Assembly: GCF_022133705.1 (NCBI RefSeq) | Contig: NZ_JAKNHJ010000015.1 | Coordinates: forward strand, 1 to 64,000 | Origin: Varibaculum cambriense | GTDB taxonomy: Bacteria; Actinomycetota; Actinomycetes; Actinomycetales; Actinomycetaceae | Direction: 5' to 3' | DNA length: 64,000 nt | In this document: piece after piece, positions 15,903 to 24,670 of the stretch | Position numbering within the stretch: position 1 is the stretch's first letter | Layout of the letters: each line of letters begins with the position of its first letter | Notes under the pieces: model-generated | Databases searched by the model: none | What the model was told of the DNA's origin: nothing | Seen by the model: the letters and a program-made list of their open reading frames with translations, nothing else | Position numbers and translations under genes: made by a program

Positions 15903-17765
15903 CTAGCGGGCGGTGCGGCGCAAGCGGCAAACAATGCTGCCGGCGGCCCCTAGCAAGCAAGCTAGAAGCGCGATTTGGCCAACCAAAGTCCCGGTCTGAG
16001 GCAAAGTGGAGATCTGGGTTACCTGAGTAGGCTCAGTTTTCTTCACTGGAGCAATTTTAGGGACTGGATGCACAGTGGGGTGCTTACCAGAATGCTCTGT
16101 GGGTGTAACGGAAGGCTGGTTTCCAGGTTGGTTATCAGCGCATATGTGGATTTCTTGGTCGGTCATATTCCGCGATTGACTCTCAGTTTTTTCCTTCGCG
16201 TTTGCAGTATCTAAAACCCATTCATGTTTATTGCTATCCCATTTATGAGGGGTAGTGGTGATGGTTCTACTTTGGTATACCTTTCGATCGGCACAATTTT
16301 TAGCCCCCGGGTGATTGTTATCAGCCCACTTAGAAGTATCAACTTTAGCTTCCGGTTGCTCTGGACAAGCATTAACATTGAGAATTCCTGCGGTAAATTC
16401 TAGTGAATATGCTCCGGTTACTGCGTCTTTAAGTTTTAAAGTTCCTTGCTTAATCGCAACCTGTCCCGCCGGGGTATCTGCCCCGTAGTCAGCTCTGAGA
16501 GCACCGGTGAGTAAATCTTTGCTATGAGCCGCATCCACCTGGTAATCCAAGACTGGCAGTGGTTCGCCTTGCCAAACCTGTGTCGGAGTTGCCGTTACTT
16601 TTACTATTTCATTAGGGCGAATTAGGTAGGTGGCCTTATCTACAATTTTGTCTTTAACCGAATCCAACATGACAGAAACTGTTTGCCCATCACCCGGGGT
16701 AGCGTTTAACACCGTGCCATCGTCAACATTACGAATATGGTAAGGGTCGGCTATAAACTTAAACCAGCTAGAAATATTACGCTTTAAAGCAGCGCCTTTG
16801 ATCCGTACACTCGTGCGCCCCTCAGTAGCGAAAACGTCTGCGACGGTCTCTTCCTCAACCTGGCTAATATCCCAGCCAGATACGTCCAAATTTTCTATGC
16901 TGCTGGCTCCGGCAAACATATTGTGCATATTGGTAACTTTGTTGGTCTTCCACTTTGACACATCTGGTTTCGCGGCAGCTGCTGCAGTAAAGACACCTTC
17001 CATGTTGGTGACTTGGCTGGTATCCCAATTGGCGACATCCGGGGTGGCAACAGTAGCTCCGTTGAATATGTCGCTCAAGTCGGTGACTTGGCTGGTATCC
17101 CAGTTTGATACATCCGGATTAGCTACTTTCGCACCCTGGAACATTCCATTCATTCTGGTGACTTGGCTGGTATTCCACTTTGAAGTATCGGGATTAGCTG
17201 CTTTGGTGGCGCCGAACATGCCGCTCATACTGGTCACCTTGCTGGTATCCCAGTTAGAGGTATTCGGGTTCGCCAGCGTCGCCTTATAGAACATATAGCT
17301 CATCGTGGTGACTTTGCCGGTATCAATACCAGTATCCGGAAAGTCGATGCTGGCCTTGTCACAGTGGGAAAAAAGGAAGCTGGAATCTTGTGGGAAATCT
17401 ATGGTGGTGCCCGGATTAGGAATAAATTATATTTCCACCGGCTGCGGTTCGGCTGGCTTGGCGTTGCCATTTGCATCTTTAACAGTTCCGCAGAATCTAC
17501 TATTGGGCTCATTGTGGGTGGCCGGAGTTTCAGACATCCATTTGGCTCGATCTAGCTGACCATGGCCACTGACGGTCAGGATTTTGGCTGTCGGATCCCA
17601 GGAGGCAGTGAGGTTATCTCCTACACTGGTCGTTTCGGTATCTGCTGCATAAGCTACTGCAACTCCTAAAGAAGTTAAGAATAGGTTCGCGGCAGCAGAA
17701 ATAGTGACCGCAATAAACAGGAGACGAGAAATAGTAGTTTCCCTAAAATTAGATGTATACCTCAT
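15903..17765 (-). pseudogene. BspA-family LPXTG surface protein, interrupted by an ochre codon
   Basis: The whole frame of 620 codons is a secreted wall-anchored protein. A signal peptide ends near AVAYA, seven BspA/DUF285 repeats of about 25 residues follow (N-W-D-T-S-Q-V-T-N-M-x-x-M-F), then a linker region, and a sorting signal LPQTG with a hydrophobic helix and RRTAR tail. The frame is broken by TAA at 17427-17429, about 112 codons after the start, inside PQPVEI-stop-FIPNPGTT. The reading frame is otherwise the same on both sides, so this is a simple nonsense change. ATG 17765 follows GGGGGA. Such proteins bind host matrix or other bacteria. A readthrough or restarted product is possible but not shown. 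Confidence 0.8.
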
Positions 17766-17931
17766 GATTTCCCCCAAATCCTTCAGTGAATTCATCAATG
17801 CCGAATCAGAAAAATAATTGGCATTAATCTCTAGACTTTTTCCTTAAATATTGAAGTAATAGCCATTGCAACGACCTCTAACCGGAAAATACTTGCAAAT
17901 AATTCCGGGTATGCTACCTAGCTATTCCGAA

Positions 17932-19698
17932 CTATTGTGCGGATATTTTCCATCCAGAGGCCGCTTGACGCTCATCCCAAAAATCTCGGTAAATCCCCTC
18001 GCAATTTACAAGTTCATTGTGGGTACCAACCTGAGCCACTTGCCCCTGATTATCTAGAACCACAATCTGGTCAGCCCGAGTAATCGTGTGGAGTTTATGT
18101 GCGATTACCAACATGGTTGATTGGCGACGTAATACTTCGAAAGAGCGCAGCAGATTTGCTTCATTCTCGGCATCCAGAGCGCTGGTAGCTTCATCGAAGA
18201 GCACAATCGGAGCATTTTTTAAAATAGCGCGAGCAATCGAAACTCGTTGGCGTTCCCCTCCTGATAACGCGCAGCCACCTTCACCAACGTTTGTATCCCA
18301 ACCATCGGGAAGGCGGCTAACAATATCGTTGACACCTGCTAGTTCTGCCGCATGTAGTAGAGCCTCTTTGCTCGCATTGGAGTTACCGATGCGGATATTT
18401 GCTTCCAAAGTGTCATCGAAAAGATAGACATCTTGGAAAACCATTGAAATCTGGCTCATTAAATCTTCAGTCGTCAGTTCTCTGACATCTCGACCTCCAA
18501 CGAGTACCGCACCCGAGCTTACGTCCCAAAATCGGCAAATTAAGCGGGCAATAGTGGTTTTACCTGCCCCCGAAGAGCCAACGAGTGCGGTCATAGTGTG
18601 GGGCGCAACGGTGAAGCTGACTTTGTTGAGCACCTGTTTATCGTTCCCGTAAGCAAAATCAACCTCTCGAAGCTCAACCTGATGGGGTAGTGGTTGGGGT
18701 AGCGAAGTTTCCGGCTCAGGAAGAGGGCGCGCATCTAGTACTTCGTTAATAGTCGCCATTGTCGGTCCAACCGCCAATAACCCGGTTCGACAATCAGAAA
18801 TCGTGGAAAGGTAATGAGTAATTTCTAGGCTTATCCCAATGACCGCCACCACTGCCAGGGGAGCAAGGCTTCCAGTAAAAGCAAGATGAACACTGGAAAT
18901 AATCATTACCACGCAAATTGTTTGCGAGGCGATACCGCCGAGGAAATTCCCGATGCATTCTATCCATAGTCGGCGAGTGGATCTGCGGCGATTTTCTGCT
19001 AAAGCGGTGGCCATTTGGGGGTAAATCGTCTGGTCACATGCACGGAGCATAGATTGACAGGTAGAAAATTCTACAATCCGATCAGCGAGTTCAGTAGCCG
19101 CCGGGGCCGCGTAGGCGCTGGCAGCACTGTCAAGATAGGTTAGTGCCCACATCAGAATCAGGTAACAGATTAGGCATAACGCAAAAATTGACCCCAGGAT
19201 GGGGTACCACCAGAGCAAACCAGCAAGCAGCGTCAGCAAAGTGACGGTGGCGGCAGACAGTTCCGTGAGCAAGTGGGCACTCAGATTGCCGAGCTCATTG
19301 ACAGTAGCTGCCCCTAGACGGGACAAGCGCCCGGTAGTATCAGTGGAGAACCATCCCAGGGGCAGTTTTGCCAACTGATTCCCGACGCGGCGATGGACAG
19401 AACGCATCACCGAAAACGCGCCTTCGTAGGAGAACCGATCTCGTATGTAGATACTGATCGCTCCGATAATCGCCGTGACGAGCAGGGTTAAGATCCAGGG
19501 GTTAGCGTTATTGGCGGTTTCTTCCTGCCTGCTAGCCCAGGTATTTGCGAGCTGAATCAGCGCAAGTAAGCCTACCCCCTGCGCAATGCCGCTGATGATC
19601 CGAGCTGCCCAGCTGATACTCCTGCTGTGATTTTGAGAGTTGGCGCTGAGGCGGAAATTTGTTCGAATTATGTCGATAGCTCCCGTTGACTTAGCCAT
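17932..19698 (-). CDS. ABC half-transporter, IrtB-like
   Basis: About 588 residues: six-helix exporter-fold membrane domain (about 30-310) and ATPase domain (about 350-588). It has Walker A GSSGAGKTT, Q-loop SMVFQDVYLF, signature LSGGERQRVSIARAIL, Walker B IVLFDEATSALD and H-loop VIAHK. The ATG at 19698 overlaps the end of the previous gene (TGA at 19702-19700). It is the last gene of an operon of an ECF-type importer and a second half-transporter behind an iron box. IrtAB and YbtPQ have this exporter fold but import iron-siderophore complexes, so the pair probably does the same. Confidence 0.8.
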   Translation of the reverse strand: MAKSTGAIDIIRTNFRLSANSQNHSRSISWAARIISGIAQGVGLLALIQLANTWASRQEETANNANPWILTLLVTAIIGAISIYIRDRFSYEGAFSVMRSVHRRVGNQLAKLPLGWFSTDTTGRLSRLGAATVNELGNLSAHLLTELSAATVTLLTLLAGLLWWYPILGSIFALCLICYLILMWALTYLDSAASAYAAPAATELADRIVEFSTCQSMLRACDQTIYPQMATALAENRRRSTRRLWIECIGNFLGGIASQTICVVMIISSVHLAFTGSLAPLAVVAVIGISLEITHYLSTISDCRTGLLAVGPTMATINEVLDARPLPEPETSLPQPLPHQVELREVDFAYGNDKQVLNKVSFTVAPHTMTALVGSSGAGKTTIARLICRFWDVSSGAVLVGGRDVRELTTEDLMSQISMVFQDVYLFDDTLEANIRIGNSNASKEALLHAAELAGVNDIVSRLPDGWDTNVGEGGCALSGGERQRVSIARAILKNAPIVLFDEATSALDAENEANLLRSFEVLRRQSTMLVIAHKLHTITRADQIVVLDNQGQVAQVGTHNELVNCEGIYRDFWDERQAASGWKISAQ

Positions 19699-19699
19699 T

Positions 19700-21514
19700 T
19701 CAGTTTCGTCCTCCTTCCGTAAACTCAACATTGGATGCCGACCACAGGCGGCGGTAGAGTTCTATATTTTGTAGCTTCTGGTGATCACCGCAGGCCACCA
19801 GCTCTCCTTTATCAAGGAGGACGATTTGATCGACGTTCTTGACTGAATCTGGGCGGTGATCAATAACCAGAACAGTACGTCCGGCCATCAGATGGTTAAT
19901 AGCTTTTTGGATTTGTGCTTCACATTCCGGATCTACCATGGCTGCTGCCTCATCCAATATGAGTATCGGCGCATCCAATAGTAAGGTTCTGGCGATGGCA
20001 ATCCGCTGAGCTTGCCCTCCCGATAGCTTCAGATCTTCCCCGACGACGGTGTCATATCCTTTAGGTAGTGCCATGATTTCGTCATGAATCTGTGCCTGGC
20101 GAGCAGCGTTAATAATCTCGGCTTCATCTGCATCGTGTCGCCCGATAGAGATGTTGTCGCGAATGGAAGCCCGCAAGAGCTGCGCATCTTGCAAGATGAA
20201 CCCGAGATGATGGTAGAGGTCGCTTCTACTAAGTTCTTTAAGGTTGACTCCACCGATTAGTACTGTTCCCGTATCGGGATCCAGGAAGCGGGCGGCCAAT
20301 TTGGCTAGGGTGGTTTTCCCGGCTCCTGATGGCCCCATGAGAGCGGTTACTGTACCGGGCGCACAACGTAAGGAAACATTATCCAAAGCTAGCGTATGGC
20401 CATAGCTGAGCGATACATTTTTAAATTCGATGCTTGCGTCTTGGGGTAAATGCAGTGACTGATCCGGGCAGGAGAGGGGCTTTACCCCAAGAAGATCAAG
20501 AATCCTTTTGGCCGCGGCACCTGCTAACTGGTAATTCCAAGCAAGCTGGGTTATCAGGTTAATTGAGGAGGGCAGCGCGATGGCAATTAAACAACCGGCA
20601 ACTACTTCTACCGGACTAACCCAATGTTTGGAGACGAACCAGGGGCCGACAATCCCAAATAAGAGAACTACCAATGGGGTAGAGGTGAGGGCGGCGGTCA
20701 GGGAAGCCGCATGCACCATTGGCCGATTCCATTCCTCCATATAGTCACAGGCTTCATTGGCGCTGTGGGCATACTTGCGGTGTGCTTTTCCGGTGATCCC
20801 AAAAGTTTTAACCACCTGGATGCCTTTTACGAATTCCACCATTGCGGAGGAAACCTGATCAAGTTTTGCATCAAGTTCTAAGGATTTATCGCTCATTCCT
20901 CGCATCATCACAGCGTAGGCAATGATGTAAATCGGCACCGTAACAATTACTAAAAGTCCGAGTCTTAAATCAATAGTGAAGGTATAACCCGCGCAAAATA
21001 TGGGCACTAGGGTAGCGATCAGCGAATCTACGGGGCGGTGTGCTACTAGCACATGTAGATTCTTTACATCGTCTTGCAGTACTTTACGCACGTGTCCGGA
21101 AGTGTTATCGCTAAACCAAGTTAAAGGAGCTTGCCCCAGAAAACGGATAATCTTTTGCTGAATACTTGCGGATAGGCGATTATCTGCAATATGGGTAACC
21201 AACAAGCCCACAAAATAGGCGAACAGCCCTCCACAAAATGTTCCGATTAACACCTGTACCCAAAATATGATGACGCTTTGGTTGGGGGATACGCCATTGC
21301 CCAATGAGGTTAGGAGTTCGTTGCCGATCCCCACTAAAGCAACGAAAGGAAAAACTCGCAAAATAGCGGATATAACCGCCATCACTTGACCGACTCGCAG
21401 CGCCATTTGCACGGGAGCTAATAGTTCTCGTAATGCGGCTTTACCTTGTTTGCTGGTCAGCTTGATATTTTCCGCTGCATCTTTTTCTGATTCGCTAACT
21501 TGGTGATCATTCAC
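19700..21514 (-). CDS. ABC half-transporter, IrtA-like
   Basis: A 604-residue half-transporter: membrane domain (about 35-325) with the family phrase FVKGIQVVKTFG, then an ATPase with GPSGAGKTT, FILQDAQLL, LSGGQAQRIAIARTLL, LILDEAAAMVD and VIDHR. Its Walker B ends in AAAMVD rather than ATSALD, and the H-loop reads DHRPD, as often seen in one partner of heterodimeric transporters. No siderophore-reductase domain (as in mycobacterial IrtA) is attached. It forms a pair with the next gene, from which it is separated by one base. Confidence 0.8.
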   Translation of the reverse strand: MNDHQVSESEKDAAENIKLTSKQGKAALRELLAPVQMALRVGQVMAVISAILRVFPFVALVGIGNELLTSLGNGVSPNQSVIIFWVQVLIGTFCGGLFAYFVGLLVTHIADNRLSASIQQKIIRFLGQAPLTWFSDNTSGHVRKVLQDDVKNLHVLVAHRPVDSLIATLVPIFCAGYTFTIDLRLGLLVIVTVPIYIIAYAVMMRGMSDKSLELDAKLDQVSSAMVEFVKGIQVVKTFGITGKAHRKYAHSANEACDYMEEWNRPMVHAASLTAALTSTPLVVLLFGIVGPWFVSKHWVSPVEVVAGCLIAIALPSSINLITQLAWNYQLAGAAAKRILDLLGVKPLSCPDQSLHLPQDASIEFKNVSLSYGHTLALDNVSLRCAPGTVTALMGPSGAGKTTLAKLAARFLDPDTGTVLIGGVNLKELSRSDLYHHLGFILQDAQLLRASIRDNISIGRHDADEAEIINAARQAQIHDEIMALPKGYDTVVGEDLKLSGGQAQRIAIARTLLLDAPILILDEAAAMVDPECEAQIQKAINHLMAGRTVLVIDHRPDSVKNVDQIVLLDKGELVACGDHQKLQNIELYRRLWSASNVEFTEGGRN

Positions 21515-21527
21515 TGTGCTTCCTCTT

Positions 21528-22991
21528 TCAATGTTTCTCTTGGTCGGGCGCGGTAAGTTGCACGTTTATTTCACTATCGAGAGGCTGGAGCAACAGCTGA
21601 TAATCGGCAACTTCATTGATGAACTCCAAGTCGTGACTAATAATCAGGATCGCTTTGTCCTTTGCGGCTAGTGAGCGAATCTGAGAACTGATCGATAGTA
21701 GGTGCTGGTAATCAACCCCCGAGGTGGGTTCATCGAATACGTAAAGCTCTGCCTGGCTCGCCAGGGCATTGGCAATAACGAGACGCTGTTTTTGTCCTCC
21801 GGAAAGAGTCATTGGGTGCCGTTCAGATAATCCTTGCAACCCCAGATCACCTAGAAGCGCCTGCACCTGCTCTTTACTAAGATTGTCATTTCCTAGTACG
21901 ACCTCTGCCGCTACCGTTTCAGCAAATAGTTGCCGGTTTACATCTTGCATTACTAGCACGCTGCGTTTTTGTCTGTCTGCCGCTCGGCAGGATTTGCCGC
22001 TAAAACTAATAACGCTGCCTCCTTCCGGGTGAGCTAACCCGATGAGGGTGCGCGCAAGAGTAGTTTTGCCTGCTCCGTTCGGGCCGACTAGCGCAACTAC
22101 TTTTCCCTTCGGTAAACATAGGGAAGGAATATTGAGGACGCGGTGTTTGCCGTAACTGAACCTTAAATTTTTTGCGGTGATACCGTCCGCCTGCTGATCA
22201 GGAGTGGTGTTAACGCACATTTCCGGTTTTTCCAGGGTACGCAACCCTAACTCTTTACGCTGTTTAGAAGACAAACTAAAAAACTTATCCGCAGTATACA
22301 AATGCTGGATTCGTCCTTTATCCATGATCGCGACTTGATCTGCGAGACCCTTTAGAGGGTAAACGCGGTGCTCGGCTACTACCAGGGTCCAGCCCGCGAT
22401 TTTTAATCTTTGTAAGACTTCGCTGAATGCGGAGATTGCTTCAGGGGAAAGATTAGAGGTGGGCTCGTCTAAAAGCAGGATTTGCTGCGGTCCGGCAACT
22501 GCTGCTGCGCAAGCAACCAGCTGCAATTCACCTCCGGAAAGCTTACGTAACTCGTTGCCTAGCAGACGCTGAATGCCCCAGGCGTTTACAGCTTCCGCGA
22601 TCCGGTTAGCAGTTGTTTTGGGAGTATCTCCGGCATTTTCGCTCGCGAATGCTAACTCTTCTAGTACATTTGCCGTAAAAAACTGGGAACGGGGATTTTG
22701 AAAAACTGTCCCGGCGGTACGCCCTAATTCTTGGATATCTGTTTGCACGGTATCGAGACCAGCAAGGGTAGTGCGTCCGCTGAGATTACCCTTATAAAGT
22801 TCGGGTATTAAACCGTTCAGAAGTTTTAAGAGGGTCGACTTGCCTGCTCCGGAAGGACCGGTGATTAAGGTACAGGATCCTGTAGGGAAATCGAGGTTGA
22901 TATCGCTGACTGCGCTTACGTGAGCTGATGAGGTTTCTTCGTCCGGGTTGAACTGGTAATCGAAGGAGACCTGGTCGATTAAGGTGCTCAT
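21528..22991 (-). CDS. Energy-coupling factor transporter ATPase with two fused domains (EcfA-EcfA')
   Basis: The 487 residues carry two ATPase domains. The first has GPSGAGKSTL, LSGGELQLVACAAAVAG and ILLLDEPTSNLSPE (about 1-225). The second has GPNGAGKTTL, LSGGQKQRLVIANALA and ELYVFDEPTSGVD (about 265-480). This is the double ATPase that powers ECF-type uptake. It follows the S and T subunit genes (ATGA overlap with T) and precedes the IrtAB-like pair. A 13-nt gap leads to the next gene, so all five are probably one transcript. Confidence 0.88.
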   Translation of the reverse strand: MSTLIDQVSFDYQFNPDEETSSAHVSAVSDINLDFPTGSCTLITGPSGAGKSTLLKLLNGLIPELYKGNLSGRTTLAGLDTVQTDIQELGRTAGTVFQNPRSQFFTANVLEELAFASENAGDTPKTTANRIAEAVNAWGIQRLLGNELRKLSGGELQLVACAAAVAGPQQILLLDEPTSNLSPEAISAFSEVLQRLKIAGWTLVVAEHRVYPLKGLADQVAIMDKGRIQHLYTADKFFSLSSKQRKELGLRTLEKPEMCVNTTPDQQADGITAKNLRFSYGKHRVLNIPSLCLPKGKVVALVGPNGAGKTTLARTLIGLAHPEGGSVISFSGKSCRAADRQKRSVLVMQDVNRQLFAETVAAEVVLGNDNLSKEQVQALLGDLGLQGLSERHPMTLSGGQKQRLVIANALASQAELYVFDEPTSGVDYQHLLSISSQIRSLAAKDKAILIISHDLEFINEVADYQLLLQPLDSEINVQLTAPDQEKH

Positions 22992-23797
22992 TTGAATCCA
23001 CCCGAGAGTATAGCTAGATGGTCTGAGTAGGGGATGAGAGCAATCAGGGCGATTAGCGTCAGTATCCAGAGGGCATCCAGTCGGCTGAATCGCAGCTGTT
23101 TCAAAGTACTTGGGTAAATAGTGGACCCTAAACCGCGCACCATGCCGGCGGCGGTCATTTCATCAGCGGTTCGGGCGCAGGATGCCAGTAAGGGAACTAA
23201 AACCATTTCTAGAAAATGGAGGGGATGTAAGAGGGCGCGCCATCCCATTTGTAATCCCCGCAGGGACATTGCTTCTCTTACTGCGCGGTATTCCCGAAAT
23301 ACTGTCGGTATGAATCGTAGTAGCACTACCAGGGGAACGGTTACAGCTATCGGTATGCGTAAGCTGCGAAGACCGGCTACGAGTTCTCCGGGGACGATAG
23401 TTTTAATCGCGTAACCTGCCAGACCGCCAACAGTGCAAATCCTTATCATCCAGTAGCCTAAAACCATTAGGAACGCGGTGAGGGCGCTTGGCCAGATTCT
23501 GGGGAAAAGATAGATACAAGCGACCCAGGTTCCTTCCACGGCGAGGAAACCTAGCGCCCATGAATAGCAGTGTGACAATAGTAAAGCCAAGAGCGCAATA
23601 CCGGCTACCAGGAAAGTGATCACTATGGGTAGTCGCGACATTACCAGGGCATTTAATACGAATATAACCAGTATTACGGTGCGCGGATCTGGCCGGGAAT
23701 GCCGTTGGTTAGCTGCTAAGATTTCAGCGCTGGTGACCTGATCTTGGTGATAGCTTGCTGCTGATCCGGGGGCGCTAGTTTGGCATTGAAGGCTCAT
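22988..23797 (-). CDS. Energy-coupling factor transporter transmembrane protein EcfT
   Basis: A 269-residue protein with five or six helices and the cytoplasmic coupling helices of EcfT. The conserved motifs are AVREAMSLRGLQMG (about 180) and DEMTAAGMVRGLG (about 224), the short R-G motifs that grip the ATPases. The first ATG overlaps the stop of the S-component gene (TAATG). It links the substrate-binding S protein to the double ATPase downstream. Confidence 0.85.
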   Translation of the reverse strand: MSLQCQTSAPGSAASYHQDQVTSAEILAANQRHSRPDPRTVILVIFVLNALVMSRLPIVITFLVAGIALLALLLSHCYSWALGFLAVEGTWVACIYLFPRIWPSALTAFLMVLGYWMIRICTVGGLAGYAIKTIVPGELVAGLRSLRIPIAVTVPLVVLLRFIPTVFREYRAVREAMSLRGLQMGWRALLHPLHFLEMVLVPLLASCARTADEMTAAGMVRGLGSTIYPSTLKQLRFSRLDALWILTLIALIALIPYSDHLAILSGGFK

Positions 23798-24363
23798 TAC
23801 TTTGCGATGCCAGCTTTACGGAAGTGCCGCGCCATTAGAGAATTTCCGAAGACTCCGCCGATAAGCCCGAGAATGAAAATTCCCACGCCCCAGGCCACAA
23901 TCATCCATGGTGACAAGAACCAGCGTAATGAATCTGCATAGGCAGTCCCCATAGAGTCAGCAATATATTTGTAGTAGCCCTGAGCGTCAATGAATACCGG
24001 GAACCAGGGCACCACGTACCATACGGACATGACGGCGTATCCTAGGACCCGAAAAACCGCTGATTTTTTAGCGAAGAGGAAGTCTGCGGCTAGTCCCAGC
24101 AAAGGTGTAAGTAGGGCAGTAACCCAGGGGTGCCCGGTAATTACCATTAAAATCCCGACTAATAGTCCCATTAATGCCAAGGCGCCAATCTTCGGTACCC
24201 GCGACTTAAATAGCATGATTACGGCGCCGTTAGCGATAAGACCTAAGGCATAGCCCACAAACATCATTGCTGGATTAATGATGCCTAGCATTCCAGTGCC
24301 GAAAACTAGCACAAAATAAATTGCGGTAAAAACGCCAATGTTGATGAAGTCGCGTGTTTTCAT
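23797..24363 (-). CDS. ECF transporter S component, MptD/Trep_Strep family
   Basis: A 188-residue protein with five or six helices, opening MKTRDFINIGVFTAIYFVL and containing GMLGIINPAMMFVGYALG, as in the Trep_Strep/MptD family of putative ECF substrate-binding subunits. It is first in the operon, just after a DtxR-type box. The substrate is unknown; the iron control and the IrtAB-like partners point to an iron chelate, but that is inference. Confidence 0.8.
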   Translation of the reverse strand: MKTRDFINIGVFTAIYFVLVFGTGMLGIINPAMMFVGYALGLIANGAVIMLFKSRVPKIGALALMGLLVGILMVITGHPWVTALLTPLLGLAADFLFAKKSAVFRVLGYAVMSVWYVVPWFPVFIDAQGYYKYIADSMGTAYADSLRWFLSPWMIVAWGVGIFILGLIGGVFGNSLMARHFRKAGIAK

Positions 24364-24388
24364 GCGATATATCCCTTCTAATATTTAA

Positions 24389-24407
24389 TTAGGTAAGCCT
24401 TGCCTAA
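24389..24407. promoter_or_regulatory. DtxR/IdeR-type iron box
   Basis: The 19-bp site TTAGGTAAGCCTTGCCTAA is an interrupted palindrome (8 of 9 arm pairs match) and closely fits the DtxR consensus TTAGGTTAGSCTAACCTAA. It lies 26-44 bp before the S-component start, where an iron-loaded repressor would block the operon. Predicts expression when iron is scarce. Confidence 0.8.
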
Positions 24408-24670
24408 CAAAAGAGTAGCGTGAGTGCCCCCTATTTGGTCAAGTAATGTCGGGGTAATCTAGCCGACACATAGGCGGGAGAAAAGGGAGAGTTAAGAAAC
24501 TAACTAGCCTACAGAGGGCTCTCCTATTAGCGGATTTGCTAGCCCATACTGCAGCGTCCCAGGTTTTGTTCCTATTTATTCCAGGCAGGACTTAAATCCA
24601 GGTTTGCTTCAAAAGTTTCGGGTATCCTAAATTTAATGTTCTACTACACGAAATTTTAGGAGTAATAAAT

